A DNA stretch of 61,224 bases from DATEEG01 sp035525055 (GTDB lineage Bacteria > Actinomycetota > Acidimicrobiia > Spongiisociales > ZC4RG35): the NCBI GenBank assembly GCA_035525055.1, contig DATLEZ010000012.1, forward strand, positions 1 to 61,224, read 5' to 3'. The notes beneath the pieces were generated by a model. The model was given only the letters and a program-made list of their open reading frames with translations, had not been told where the DNA came from and made no database searches. A program made the position numbers and the translations under genes. Shown piece by piece: positions 1-8,605 of this stretch. Positions within the stretch are counted from its first letter, which is position 1; each line of letters opens with the position of its first letter.

Positions 1-1
1 G

Positions 2-193
2 GAATACATTCGCCCCGCCATCCAGATGGACGGTGGCGACCTGGTACTACTCGGGGTGGATGAGGGCACCGTCAACCTCCAGATGGTTGGCGCCTGCGGT
101 GGTTGCCCGATGTCGATGATGACCCTGAAGGCCGGGATCGAGCGAATCCTGATGGACCGCGTCCCCGGCGTAGTGGCAGTCAACGCTTCATAG
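2..193 (+). CDS. Nfu-type Fe-S cluster scaffold, C-terminal domain (5' end outside window)
   Basis: Only the last 63 codons are present; the reading frame is open from the window edge and stops at TAG 191-193. The fragment contains a C-x2-C (Cys32 and Cys35 of the fragment, within VGACGGCP) preceded by the MDGGD segment, the signature of the NifU C-terminal domain that carries a transient Fe4S4 cluster and hands it to apo-proteins. The N-terminal portion lies upstream, so it cannot be told whether this is a stand-alone Nfu protein or a longer NfuA/NifU form. MeaB follows after about 150 bp on the same strand. Confidence 0.85.
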   Translation, partial: EYIRPAIQMDGGDLVLLGVDEGTVNLQMVGACGGCPMSMMTLKAGIERILMDRVPGVVAVNAS

Positions 194-238
194 AGTCGAG
201 ACGAACCGGCGGCGATTGGAGTCGGATACGTCCGGAGT

Positions 239-299
239 TCTCACACCCCCCTCGATCTCGCTTCGCTCGATCGGTCCCCCCTCAAGAAGGGGGACAAGT
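239..299. repeat. Two-hairpin C-run intergenic element, copy 1
   Basis: A CGATC/GATCG inner stem is followed by a C-run/G-run hairpin (GTCCCCC ... GGGGGAC). The same layout, CACCCCCCTCG then a GATC-type stem then CCCCC-loop-GGGGGACA, occurs at 47946-48007 and, inverted, at 47787-47845. It sits in the gap before meaB. It looks like a REP-type palindromic element; as an RNA it could also act as a terminator for the Nfu gene. Confidence 0.6.
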
Positions 300-340
300 G
301 AGTGAGTCTTCCGTCTTCTTTCTTCCCTTAGGCTTCCCAG

Positions 341-1093
341 GTGGCTGCTGACCTCATTGAGTTGCTGTTGGCCGGGGACCGCTTGGCGCTCAGCCGTTTG
401 ATTACCGAGGTTGTCGATGCTCCTACGCCCGATCTAGTCGACCGCCTTGCCGAGCTCCGAACCGGCACTCATGTCATCGGGATCACGGGGCCGCCAGGCG
501 CCGGGAAGAGCACGCTCGTTGACAAACTCGTCACTCACTACCGGTCCCTGGGCGCCCGACCGGGTCTAGTTCTCATCGATCCTTCGAGTCCCTTCACGGG
601 CGGTGCCATCCTCGGCGACAGGGTGCGGATGCAGGCTCATTCCGACGACCCTGACGTCTACATACGATCTCTCGCCACCCGTGGTCAACTGGGTGGCTTG
701 ACCGCGGGAGCTGACGCGGTGCTGGCAGTGCTCGACGTCGCCGGCTTCACCCCGCTGATCCTCGAGACCGTTGGCGTCGGTCAATCGGAACTGGATGTCA
801 TCACCGTCGCCGACACGGTTGTGGTCGTGCTGCATCCGACCTGGGGGGATGACGTGCAGGCGAACAAGGCCGGTCTCATCGAAGCCGGTGATGTGTTCGT
901 TGTGAACAAGTCCGACCTGGCCGACCCTCACCGCACCATCACACAGGTCGAACAGGCTCTGGCTATGGGGACCCGAACTTCATGGCTGCCTCCGGTGCTT
1001 GGCACCTCGGCCATCTCGGGCAATGGGGTTGAGGCCCTGGTCGAAGCAATCGAGAGACACCGGATTCACCGGGCAAGTTCACCGACCGGCTAA
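341..1093 (+). CDS. meaB: MeaB/ArgK-type G3E GTPase, methylmalonyl-CoA mutase chaperone
   Basis: MeaB-family GTPases gate loading and protection of the adenosylcobalamin cofactor of methylmalonyl-CoA mutase. The P-loop GPPGAGKS is at residues 50-57, the family-specific DPSSPFTGGAILGDR segment starts at Asp80, the switch-II motif ETVGVGQSE lies near 142-150 and NKSD near 189. At 250 residues it is shorter than the usual 310-330, ending soon after the G domain, so the C-terminal dimerisation arm appears reduced. The GTG start at 341 has no clear Shine-Dalgarno sequence. Its TAA overlaps the opposing ppdK stop. No mutase gene is in the window. Confidence 0.9.
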   Translation: MAADLIELLLAGDRLALSRLITEVVDAPTPDLVDRLAELRTGTHVIGITGPPGAGKSTLVDKLVTHYRSLGARPGLVLIDPSSPFTGGAILGDRVRMQAHSDDPDVYIRSLATRGQLGGLTAGADAVLAVLDVAGFTPLILETVGVGQSELDVITVADTVVVVLHPTWGDDVQANKAGLIEAGDVFVVNKSDLADPHRTITQVEQALAMGTRTSWLPPVLGTSAISGNGVEALVEAIERHRIHRASSPTG

Positions 1094-3720
1094 GCGTCGG
1101 TTCTTTCGGCTTTGAGCTCGGCCTGGGCAGCGGCCAGGCGGGCCACCTTCACCCGGGGTGGGCTGCACGAGACGTAGTCCAGTCCGACCTCGCGACAGAA
1201 GGCTATCGACTCGGGGTCGCCACCGTGCTCGCCACATACGCCGACCTTGAGGCGCCTGTTCGCCTCTCTTCCCTCCGTTGTGGCCATTCGCATCAAGCGG
1301 CCGACTCCGACGGGGTCGAGCGTTTGGAACGGGTTCGCTTTCAGGATGCGTTGCTCGAGGTATTCGCTGAGGAACCGCGCCTGGGCATCGTCCCGGGAGA
1401 GCCCGTACGCCATCTGGGTTAGGTCGTTGGTACCGAAGGAAAAGAAGTCGGCAACTGCGGCAAGTTCTCCGGCGATTAGGGCTGCTCTGGGCAGTTCGAT
1501 CATTGTGCCAATCGGGACCTCGAGTTTGAGCCCGCTGTCCTCCGAGTACTGCTTTATGTGTTCTTCGATCATCGTTCGCATTCGGCGGAGCTCTTCGGCG
1601 TCGGCGACCAACGGGATCATGATCTCGAGACGGGGATCGCCTCCAGCTCGGAGGCGCTGCACCACAGCTTCGAGAGCAGCCTCCACCTGCATCCGGTAGA
1701 GCTCGGGCCGGATCAACCCGAGCCGCACGCCGCGTAGGCCCATCATGGGGTTGACCTCTTCCCACCGTTCCACCTGGGCCGACATCGCTTGCAGCTCCGT
1801 GATGTCCTCTAGAAGCGGAACTCTGCGGTACATCTCCTGCTCGATCTCCATGCGAGACGGCAGGAACTCGTGGAGAGGCGGGTCCAGAAGGCGCACCACC
1901 ACTGGCAGCCCGTCCATCGCCTCGAGCAGACCCTCGAAATCGGCGACCTGGAGGGCCTTGAGCTGGGCCAGAGCCTCCCGCGACTCCTGTTCGGTACCCA
2001 GGATTACCGTCCTGACGCCTTCGGTGCGCTCGCCCATAAACATGTGCTCGGTCCGGGCCAGACCGATTCCCTGGGCCCCTGCTGTGCGGGCGGTGGCTGC
2101 ATCTCGCGGAGTGTCGGCGTTGGCCCAGACTTCGAGATTCCTGATCTCGTCGGCCCACGTCAGCAGGGTTTCCAACTCCGGCACCGGGCGGGGCTCAATG
2201 AGCGGTTGTGCGCCTAGATAGATCGAACCCGAGGTTCCATCAATCGTCAGCAGGTCGCCTTCCTTGATCTGTTGGGAGCGGACCGAGGCCCTTCCTCCCT
2301 GCTCGTCGACCATGAGGCCGCTGGTTCCAATAACGGCAGGCTTTCCCATGCCGCGAGCGACCACCGCGGCGTGGCTTCCCCCTCCGCCCCTCGACGTGAG
2401 TATCCCGGCGGCCGCGGCCATCCCGTGGATGTCATCGGGAGTGGTCTCCGGCCTTAGCAGCAGAACGGTTTCGCCCGCCTTGGCCCACTCGACGGCCCGG
2501 TTGGCGGAAAAGACCACTTTGCCTACAGCTGCTCCGGGGCTAGCACCGAGGCCACTTGCCAGCGGCGGGTCCGCGTTGGTTTGGTCGATTCGTGCCCGGT
2601 CGAGTTGTTCGAGCGAGGCCGGGTCAACCAGTTTGACGGCACCGATTCGGTCGATGATCCCGTGCGCAACCATATCGACTGCGATTTTGACTGCGGCGTG
2701 AGCCGATCGTTTGCCCGACCGGGTCTGCAGCATCCACAGGTCGCCGCGTTCGATCGTGAACTCGATGTCGCACATGTCTTTGAAATGGCGTTCGAGTCCG
2801 TCCATCACTGATAGCAACTCGGCGTGGCACTTGGGGTGGATGTTGGCCAGGTCGTCGAGGGGAGACGTGTTGCGGATCCCGGCTACGACGTCCTCGCCCT
2901 GAGCCCGGGCCAGGTAACTGCCGTACGGCTTGTTCTCGCCGGTGGAGGGGTCGCGGGTGAAACAGACACCGGTCCCCGAGGTTTCACCGAGGTCCCCGAA
3001 GACCATCATCTGCACGTTGGCGGCAGTGCCGATGTCGTCAGGGATCTTGTTCAGTTCGCGGTACTTCTTGGCTCGCTCGTTCCCCCATGACGAAAAGACG
3101 GCTGAGATCGCACCGCGAATCTGTTCGCGTGGATCCTGGGGGATCTGGCCTTTGCCGGAACCGTCGACGACTTGACTGAATCGTCTCGTGGCATGGGCCA
3201 GGTCCTCTGCCGTGAGAGAGGAGTCGTCGTCTACCCCGCGGCTCGCACGAAGGTCGGTCAAAACCTCTTGGAATAGGTCCTCGGAAACACCCAGGACGAC
3301 TTTCCCATACATCTGAACGAAGCGGCGATACGCGTCCCAGGCGAAGTGCTGATCACCGGACCACGAGGCCAGCAACCCGACAACCTCGTCGTTGATACCG
3401 AGGTTGAGGATTGTGTCCATCATGCCGGGCATCGAGAACTTGGCCCCCGAGCGCACCGAAACCAGGAGAGGGGCAGGCCCGCCGCCAAAGGTTCGCCCGC
3501 TCTCCTTTTCGAGGCGGGCGACGGCCTCATCAACTTCCTGCCACAGGCTGTCGGGGGGATTGCCTTCCTTCATGACATACCGGCAAGCGTCTGTCGTGAT
3601 CGTGAAGCCGGGAGGAACCCGCAGACCCAACCGGGTCATCTCGGCCAATCCGGCACCCTTGCCCCCCAGGAGATCGCGCATCGAAGCGTCTCCCTCTGAA
3701 AAGTCGAGTAGGTAAGCCAT
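1090..3720 (-). CDS. ppdK: Pyruvate, phosphate dikinase
   Basis: Interconverts pyruvate, ATP and phosphate with phosphoenolpyruvate, AMP and pyrophosphate. The 876-residue protein has the full family layout: N-terminal ATP-grasp region (GGKGAGLAEM near 20; RSGAKFSMPGMMDT near 90), central swivelling phosphohistidine domain with His450, and C-terminal PEP-binding barrel ending with GVCGEHGGDP and the catalytic Cys of YVSCSPPRV. The residues just before the catalytic His are GGGGSH where the family normally has GGMTSH, so the Thr targeted by PPDK regulatory proteins is replaced by Gly. ATG 3720 was chosen; TTG 3729, behind an AAGG, is an alternative. The stop overlaps meaB by four bases, tail to tail. 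Confidence 0.96.
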   Translation of the reverse strand: MAYLLDFSEGDASMRDLLGGKGAGLAEMTRLGLRVPPGFTITTDACRYVMKEGNPPDSLWQEVDEAVARLEKESGRTFGGGPAPLLVSVRSGAKFSMPGMMDTILNLGINDEVVGLLASWSGDQHFAWDAYRRFVQMYGKVVLGVSEDLFQEVLTDLRASRGVDDDSSLTAEDLAHATRRFSQVVDGSGKGQIPQDPREQIRGAISAVFSSWGNERAKKYRELNKIPDDIGTAANVQMMVFGDLGETSGTGVCFTRDPSTGENKPYGSYLARAQGEDVVAGIRNTSPLDDLANIHPKCHAELLSVMDGLERHFKDMCDIEFTIERGDLWMLQTRSGKRSAHAAVKIAVDMVAHGIIDRIGAVKLVDPASLEQLDRARIDQTNADPPLASGLGASPGAAVGKVVFSANRAVEWAKAGETVLLLRPETTPDDIHGMAAAAGILTSRGGGGSHAAVVARGMGKPAVIGTSGLMVDEQGGRASVRSQQIKEGDLLTIDGTSGSIYLGAQPLIEPRPVPELETLLTWADEIRNLEVWANADTPRDAATARTAGAQGIGLARTEHMFMGERTEGVRTVILGTEQESREALAQLKALQVADFEGLLEAMDGLPVVVRLLDPPLHEFLPSRMEIEQEMYRRVPLLEDITELQAMSAQVERWEEVNPMMGLRGVRLGLIRPELYRMQVEAALEAVVQRLRAGGDPRLEIMIPLVADAEELRRMRTMIEEHIKQYSEDSGLKLEVPIGTMIELPRAALIAGELAAVADFFSFGTNDLTQMAYGLSRDDAQARFLSEYLEQRILKANPFQTLDPVGVGRLMRMATTEGREANRRLKVGVCGEHGGDPESIAFCREVGLDYVSCSPPRVKVARLAAAQAELKAERTDA

Positions 3721-3797
3721 CGGCAACAAAGCTAATGCCTTTCGAGCAGGCGTCGGTCAAAACGCCCGCGAAAGCATTGCTAGGTTTCGGGCTTCTC

Positions 3798-4565
3798 ATG
3801 CCGACCACCGTTGCTTTCGCGCATGCCACTGGGTTCTGCGGCGGCGTTTGGAGGCCGGTCGTGGCCTCCCTACCCAACGGCTTCGAAAGCCTGGTCTGGG
3901 ACTTCCCGTGTCACGGTTCGGCCCCGAAGCTGGAGCACCCGATCGACTGGTGGGACATGGGGACCTTCACCTTGGCGCAAGTGGCGGGGGCGGGAGCGCC
4001 ATTGATCGGTGTCGGGCACTCGATGGGTGGGGCGGTAATGCTGATGGCCGAGATCCGGTCGCCGGGCACCTTTGCCGCCCTCCTGCTGATCGAGCCGATC
4101 GTATATCCGCCCCCCTTCGGAGAGTATGAAGGGCCGCAGACGCTGCTGGCCAAGAAACGGCGCAATGAATTCAGCTCCCGAGAGGAGGCCCGGGCCAACT
4201 TCGCCGACAAGCTTCCGTTCTCAGCCTGGCATCCGGCGGCGCTCGATGGATATATCGACTGCGGATTCGTCGATACCCCCGCCGGGGCCGAGCTTTCCTG
4301 CCGACCTGCGGATGAAGCTGCTATTTACCGGGCAGCCACTCGCCACGGCGTATGGGACCTGCTCGGGAAGGTTGACTCACCGGTGACGATCCTCGCGGGA
4401 GGCGATTCCGAAACCCACACCGTCGACTTTGTGCGGCATCTGGCGAGCCAGATCTCAAACTGCGACTTCGAGATAGTTCCCGACACCGGCCATTTCCTGC
4501 CGATGGAAATGCCCGAAACTGTCGCCGACCACATCGGCCGGATCGCGGCGGATGTCACAGGATGA
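3798..4565 (+). CDS. Alpha/beta-hydrolase fold protein
   Basis: Hydrolase of unknown substrate, 255 residues from ATG 3798. The start was chosen because the first strand and the HATGFCGGVW oxyanion-type segment follow directly; the frame is open further upstream to 3735 but that part has no fold signature. Nucleophile elbow GHSMGG with Ser75, an acid residue in the LAGGDSE segment and His231 in DTGHFLPME complete the triad. It is divergent from ppdK and converges with menA with a ten-base gap. An esterase- or lactonase-like role is possible; substrate cannot be read from the sequence. Confidence 0.85.
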   Translation: MPTTVAFAHATGFCGGVWRPVVASLPNGFESLVWDFPCHGSAPKLEHPIDWWDMGTFTLAQVAGAGAPLIGVGHSMGGAVMLMAEIRSPGTFAALLLIEPIVYPPPFGEYEGPQTLLAKKRRNEFSSREEARANFADKLPFSAWHPAALDGYIDCGFVDTPAGAELSCRPADEAAIYRAATRHGVWDLLGKVDSPVTILAGGDSETHTVDFVRHLASQISNCDFEIVPDTGHFLPMEMPETVADHIGRIAADVTG

Positions 4566-4575
4566 CTCGGCAGAG

Positions 4576-5508
4576 TCAATTGATGACGCCGATGCGGTCG
4601 ACAGAAGCGATTCCTGCTGAGAACAACAGTCCAAAGAAGAGGTGGAGACGGGCTGTACCCGACAGCAGCGGGACGAGGGTCGCGGGTTCGTCCTTCCCGG
4701 CGATCCGATTGAGCCGGGGCACCATCGGTACTACCAGGACAACGGCCAGTGTCGCGACCGGGACAATCCGTGCCGCCCCTAAGACAACGGTGACAACGAT
4801 CGCTCCCCACGTCAGCCCGGCGTAGAGACGGCGGGTGCTGGTTCTCCCGAGCATGACCGCCAGCGTTCGCTTGCCGACCCGGGCATCGGTTGTGATGTCA
4901 CGGAGGTTGTTGGCGACGAGGATCGCCGTCACCAACATTCCTATGGGGACTCCCGCAAACCAAACCCACCCCGGGACCGAACCGTCGTGGACCAGCCGGC
5001 TGCCACCGGTGGCGACGAGACCGAAGAAGAGGAACACGAACAACTCACCCAGACCTCGATAGCCGTAGGGGATCGGCCCCCCGACGTATCCGAGCATCGC
5101 CACAACGGAAGCCACCCCGATCAGGATGACGACAGGGCCGGCGAGGATGGTCAGGCCGATCCCCGCTGCCACCGCGAGCGCGATCGATCCTGCCGTCGCG
5201 ATCCACATCTGGCGGGCGGTTATTACGCCGGAGGCAACCATTCTGCGCGGGCCGACTCGATCGCCCGGGTCGGCCCCGCGAGCGGCGTCAGAGGCATCGT
5301 TGGCGAAGTTGGCCGCTACCTGGATCGCCAACGCCCCTACCAACGCCAGTAGGAAGGCCCGCCAGTCGAACACGCGGTCGTACGAAGCGGCTGCGGATCC
5401 AACGAGAACCGGAACGATGGCGGCCGGCAAAGTCCGTAGCCGCGCCGCCTGGACCCATGGGTTTGTCTGGCGTCTGGCGTCTGGCGTCTGGCGTCTTAGA
5501 AGTGCCAC
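4576..5508 (-). CDS. menA: 1,4-dihydroxy-2-naphthoate polyprenyltransferase
   Basis: Membrane prenyltransferase that joins a polyprenyl chain to DHNA, the penultimate menaquinone step. It has the WVQAARLRTLPAAIVPVLVG N-terminus, the NFANDASDAARGAD (N-x3-D-x3-D type) and DITTDARVGKRT prenyl-diphosphate/Mg motifs, and about eight hydrophobic segments. The family W-x-x-A-x-R-x-R-T-L-P motif must be inside the protein, so translation must begin upstream of it. The first suitable codon is GTG 5508, which overlaps menB by 13 bases. The early residues RRQTPDARRQT are therefore encoded by a heptanucleotide tandem repeat (5466-5496), which is odd for a conserved enzyme. Confidence 0.9.
   Translation of the reverse strand: MALLRRQTPDARRQTNPWVQAARLRTLPAAIVPVLVGSAAASYDRVFDWRAFLLALVGALAIQVAANFANDASDAARGADPGDRVGPRRMVASGVITARQMWIATAGSIALAVAAGIGLTILAGPVVILIGVASVVAMLGYVGGPIPYGYRGLGELFVFLFFGLVATGGSRLVHDGSVPGWVWFAGVPIGMLVTAILVANNLRDITTDARVGKRTLAVMLGRTSTRRLYAGLTWGAIVVTVVLGAARIVPVATLAVVLVVPMVPRLNRIAGKDEPATLVPLLSGTARLHLFFGLLFSAGIASVDRIGVIN
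5466..5496. repeat. Heptanucleotide tandem repeat, TCTGGCG family
   Basis: Four exact copies of TCTGGCG plus TCT, read on the plus strand, at the menB-menA junction. The same heptamer appears at 23199-23223 and 23311-23337. The array overlaps the last bases of menB and the inferred 5' coding end of menA. Confidence 0.9.
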
Positions 5509-6395
5509 GGAAACTTGCGGTAGTCCGGGTCCCGCTTCTCGAGGAATGCATCGCGTCCTTCGGCCGCTTCCTCCGTTCCATAGGCGAGACGGGTTGCCTC
5601 CCCGGCGAAGAGTTGTTGGCCGACCAAACCATCGTCGATCATGTTGAACGCGTACTTGAGCATCCGTTGCGCGGTGGGGGACTTGGCTCCGATCTCCGCC
5701 GCCCACTCGAGAGAGATCGTTTCTAGTTCGGAGTGAGCGACCGAGGCATTCGCCATCCCCATGGCCTGAGCCTCATCTGCGGTGTAGGAGTGTCCGAGGA
5801 AGAAGATCTCGCGGGCACGTTTCTGACCGACCATCCGGGCCAGGTAGGCCGAGCCGAAACCACCGTCGAAGCTGGCGACATCGGCGTCGGTCTGCTTGAA
5901 CAAGGCGTGCTCCTTGCAGGCGATGGTCAGATCGCAAACGACATGGAGGGAGTGACCGCCGCCGACCGCCCAACCGGGGACCACCGCGACCACGACCTTC
6001 GGCATGAACCTGATGAGGCGCTGACACTCGAGAATGTGGAGCCGGCCCAACTTGGCCGGGTCAATTCCCCCGGCGGTCTCGTCCTCCGAGTATTGATAGC
6101 CAGCGGCCCCCCTGATCCGCTGATCCCCTCCCGAGCAGAACGCCCATCCTCCGTCCTTGGGGGAGGGTCCGTTGCCGGTGAGGAGCACGACCCCGACATC
6201 GGCGGTCATACGAGCATGGTCGAGGGCGGCATAGAGCTCGTCTACGGTGTTGGGCCGGAACGCGTTGCGTACTTCGGGACGGTTGAAGGCGATCCGAACG
6301 GTGCCCTGGCCTATCGCCCGGTGATAGGTGATGTCGGTGAACGAGTGCCCTTCGACTTCTGTCCAGCGGCCGGGATCAAAATGCTCGGAGATCAC
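5496..6395 (-). CDS. menB: 1,4-dihydroxy-2-naphthoyl-CoA synthase
   Basis: Crotonase-fold enzyme that cyclises o-succinylbenzoyl-CoA to DHNA-CoA. It shows the oxyanion-hole segments WAFCSGGDQR and GWAVGGGHSLH and the MenB hallmark QTDADVASFDGGFGS. The Asp in QTDADV corresponds to the side-chain carboxylate of the bicarbonate-independent (mycobacterial) MenB class, whereas the enterobacterial class has Gly there. Start GTG 6395 gives 299 residues; the frame stays open upstream through repeat DNA, which is not taken as coding. It ends in WHF-stop inside the heptamer array and is followed by menA, probably co-transcribed. Divergent from menE. Confidence 0.95.
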   Translation of the reverse strand: MISEHFDPGRWTEVEGHSFTDITYHRAIGQGTVRIAFNRPEVRNAFRPNTVDELYAALDHARMTADVGVVLLTGNGPSPKDGGWAFCSGGDQRIRGAAGYQYSEDETAGGIDPAKLGRLHILECQRLIRFMPKVVVAVVPGWAVGGGHSLHVVCDLTIACKEHALFKQTDADVASFDGGFGSAYLARMVGQKRAREIFFLGHSYTADEAQAMGMANASVAHSELETISLEWAAEIGAKSPTAQRMLKYAFNMIDDGLVGQQLFAGEATRLAYGTEEAAEGRDAFLEKRDPDYRKFPWHF

Positions 6396-6420
6396 AAGGG
6401 AGAATGTAGACCTTGAAGGA

Positions 6421-6450
6421 GTGGTGAGTGGTGAGTGGTGGGTGGTGGGT
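6421..6450. repeat. Heptanucleotide tandem repeat, GTGGTGA family
   Basis: GTGGTGA twice, then GTGGTGG twice, then GT, in the divergent menB-menE gap. Two related units in the opposite orientation (CTCACCA CTCACCG) lie at 7812-7825 and supply the stop codon of arfB. Confidence 0.88.
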
Positions 6451-6462
6451 CCCCGAAACTGG

Positions 6463-6510
6463 TTTTGGCGCGTACGATCGACACCAGGGGAGCAGAACGC
6501 CGCGCCAAAA
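6463..6510. repeat. 48-bp palindromic element, TTTTGGCGCG arms, copy 1
   Basis: Perfect 10-bp inverted repeats TTTTGGCGCG and CGCGCCAAAA bound a 28-bp centre containing ACCAGGG. A second, near-identical layout lies at 18377-18426 and a degenerate one at 27379-27426. It ends ten bases before the menE start codon, so it forms part of the menE leader and could influence expression. Confidence 0.75.
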
Positions 6511-6520
6511 GAGGGTTTTG

Positions 6521-7765
6521 ATGACCGATCAATACCTGAGACAACAAGCCGACCTGAGTCCCGATGCACCTTTCCTGGTGACGAGGGAGAGGGGAATGAC
6601 ATACGGCGAGGTTGATCAGCTCGTTTCGGGGCGGGCCCGGGAGCTGGGCGATCGGCGCGGCGATCAGGTCGTTGTTCGCCCTGCGATCGATGTCGAGTCG
6701 GTAGTTGAGATCCTTGCCACGACCCGCTCGGGGGCAACGGTCGTGCTGATCGCGGCGACTCTGCCTGGCGACCTGGCCGCAAGACAGATGTCTGCCGCCG
6801 CTCAGGAGGACCGTCCCTCTCAATCGATTTTGTTCACAAGCGGCAGCTCGGGGACACCCAAGGGGGTCCGCCTGACGCCATCCAACTGGGAGGCGGCTGC
6901 GTCGGTCTCGATCAGCCGACTCGGGCACGGACCCGAAACTCGTTGGCTCTGTCCGCTTCCCCTCCATCATGTCGGTGGACTCGGCATCATTTATCGAACC
7001 ATCGCAGCGGGTGGCAGCGTCGTTCTGGCGCCGGAGGCGACGGACCTCGTCGCCTGGATGGGGAGGGTCCACTTTGCCTCGTTGGTTCCGACTCAGCTCT
7101 ACAGAGCACTTGAGAGCCGAACGGAGACCTTCGCCAACAGGCCGGTAGTTCTGATCGGGGGTGGTCGGTCCGAACCAGACCTGTTGGATTCGGCCGACGC
7201 CGCCGGGATGATGGTTCTTCCTACCTACGGAATGACCGAAACCACTTCACAGGTGGCAACAGCTCGGCCCGGCGATCCCGAGCGTCGGTTGGTTCCACTC
7301 GATGGGGTCGAGGTCCGGATTGGAGCCGACGATCGAATCGAAGTGAGGGGTCCGACCGTTTCCCCTGGCTACATCGGCGGGCCGGAGCGCACCCCGGCTG
7401 ACTGGTTCACAACCTCTGACCGAGGGCGCATCGAGCCGGACGGCGCGCTAGTGGTCCTGGGAAGGACCGATCGCCTCATCGTCACCGGAGGTGAGAAGGT
7501 GAATCCCGCCGAAGTCGAATCAGAGATCGAAAGCCACCCCGAGGTCGCCGAAGCCGCCGTAGTGGCCCTGCCCGATCGAGAGTGGGGAGAGGTAGTCGCC
7601 GCGGCCTACGCCGGAGAGGTCAGCCCCGACCAACTTAGATCCTTCATCACAACCCGACTACCGGCACACGCGATACCGAAACGCTGGCTCCAAGTGGAAG
7701 CCCTCCCAAGAACGGACCTTGGCAAAGTCGACAACACTCGGCTCCAAGTCATGTTTTCTTCCTGA
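6521..7765 (+). CDS. menE: o-succinylbenzoate-CoA ligase (MenE), compact form
   Basis: ANL-superfamily ligase that activates o-succinylbenzoate with ATP and CoA, giving the substrate of MenB encoded next door. P-loop SILFTSGSSGTPKGV near residue 100, LPLHHVGGLG, the YGMTETTSQ adenylate motif, and the hinge region GRTDRLIVTGGEKVNP are all present; the C-terminal lysine lies in RTDLGKVDN. At 414 residues it is short for ANL enzymes but typical of actinobacterial MenE. The ATG at 6521 follows GAGGG. The frame is open upstream to 6428, but that stretch is repeat DNA. Confidence 0.9.
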   Translation: MTDQYLRQQADLSPDAPFLVTRERGMTYGEVDQLVSGRARELGDRRGDQVVVRPAIDVESVVEILATTRSGATVVLIAATLPGDLAARQMSAAAQEDRPSQSILFTSGSSGTPKGVRLTPSNWEAAASVSISRLGHGPETRWLCPLPLHHVGGLGIIYRTIAAGGSVVLAPEATDLVAWMGRVHFASLVPTQLYRALESRTETFANRPVVLIGGGRSEPDLLDSADAAGMMVLPTYGMTETTSQVATARPGDPERRLVPLDGVEVRIGADDRIEVRGPTVSPGYIGGPERTPADWFTTSDRGRIEPDGALVVLGRTDRLIVTGGEKVNPAEVESEIESHPEVAEAAVVALPDREWGEVVAAAYAGEVSPDQLRSFITTRLPAHAIPKRWLQVEALPRTDLGKVDNTRLQVMFSS

Positions 7766-7766
7766 G

Positions 7767-7825
7767 ACGTAGAACGTAAAACGTAGAACGTAAAACGTTC
7801 CGAACCACGCTCCTCACCACTCACC
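7767..7825. repeat. Heptanucleotide repeats, ACGTARA family and inverted GTGGTGA units
   Basis: ACGTAGA and ACGTAAA alternate twice from 7767 to 7794, followed by ACGTTCC. CTCACCA CTCACCG follows at 7812-7825. The block fills the gap between the convergent menE and arfB genes, and the last two units form the arfB stop codon. The ACGTAAA family recurs at 48042-48068. Confidence 0.85.
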
Positions 7826-8218
7826 GCTCCTCTCCCTCTTCACCCCACTCCGCCTCTTCTTCTGCCCCAGTCTTCGCTCCCGCGACGAAGCAGTAGGTCT
7901 GGTCGGCCTTCGGCGGCGGGGTCGGTGCGCCGCCTCGTTGAGGACGGAGGCCAAGCGTTCGACTGCTATTCGGCGGTTCTGGGTTTGGCTTCGGGTCTCG
8001 TCGGCGGTGACGCTCACAACCCCATCCATGGCGCGCTTTCCCAGGCGCCGGAGCATGTGCTCCTTCAACGATTCCGGGATCGACGGTGATCGGGCGAGAT
8101 CAAAGCGAACCTCAGCCCGGGTATTGGAACGGTTGGCGTGCTGACCACCGGGTCCCCCGGACGGGCTGAAGGTCCACGACAGTTCGGAGTCGGGGATGAC
8201 GTGATCTGCCACGAGCAT
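7814..8218 (-). CDS. arfB: Alternative ribosome-rescue factor ArfB (YaeJ/ICT1 family)
   Basis: A codon-independent release factor that hydrolyses peptidyl-tRNA on stalled ribosomes. The catalytic GGQ lies in SPSGGPGGQHANRSNTRAEVRF near residues 20-26, placing it in the release-factor domain-3 family. The 134-residue length and the basic tail (PRRRRPTRP ... KKRRSGVKRERSGEW) fit ArfB; that tail inserts into the vacant mRNA channel. The final Glu-Trp-stop is encoded by GTGAGTGGTGA repeat units, so the extreme C-terminus may have been reset by repeat growth. Convergent with menE. Confidence 0.9.
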   Translation of the reverse strand: MLVADHVIPDSELSWTFSPSGGPGGQHANRSNTRAEVRFDLARSPSIPESLKEHMLRRLGKRAMDGVVSVTADETRSQTQNRRIAVERLASVLNEAAHRPRRRRPTRPTASSRERRLGQKKRRSGVKRERSGEW

Positions 8219-8260
8219 CTACCGATTGTCGCGGAGGTTGCAGCTCTGCGCAGGGCTTAG

Positions 8261-8605
8261 CTAGTGGAGGGACGCCTTCGGGTCGAACGGGGTGGGGATC
8301 AATCGGCGCTCGGCCCATCCCATTTCGTCGTTCCACTTTTCGGCCAGATGGTTGTAGAAATTGACGGCTTCGAGCCGCATCGTGGCCGTGGCAGCGGAGT
8401 GAGCGGCCTCGATGAGCCACCTCGCCGAGAGCCGTTGCGAGAGCCATTGCTCGAGCTCCTCGTCGAAGCTGTCAGCCGGATCCTGTGTACAAGCTCGAAC
8501 CTGTGCTGTGGTGCAGAGCTGCCTGACCAACCGATAGCCCGCAACCGCGCTCGCAATGACGACGATTGAGAATCCGATAACAACATGACTGCCAACTTCC
8601 TCCAT
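8261..8605 (-). CDS. Small single-pass membrane protein, unknown function
   Basis: Begins at ATG 8605 (MEEVGSHVVIGFSIVV). A hydrophobic segment at about residues 7-24 is followed by a soluble, mostly helical 90-residue domain rich in Glu, Trp and Arg (DEELEQWLSQRLSARW, FYNHLAEKWNDEMGWAERR). No catalytic motif is visible. It is divergent from the haem-copper-like gene, and the frame upstream of 8605 opposes that gene and is not taken as coding. It is supported as real by normal codon use and a clear membrane segment only. Confidence 0.55.
   Translation of the reverse strand: MEEVGSHVVIGFSIVVIASAVAGYRLVRQLCTTAQVRACTQDPADSFDEELEQWLSQRLSARWLIEAAHSAATATMRLEAVNFYNHLAEKWNDEMGWAERRLIPTPFDPKASLH

Noticed and set aside
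1079..2158. 359-codon open frame on the minus strand
   Set aside because: It lies inside ppdK in another frame, is Arg/Gly/Pro-biased, and has no domain.
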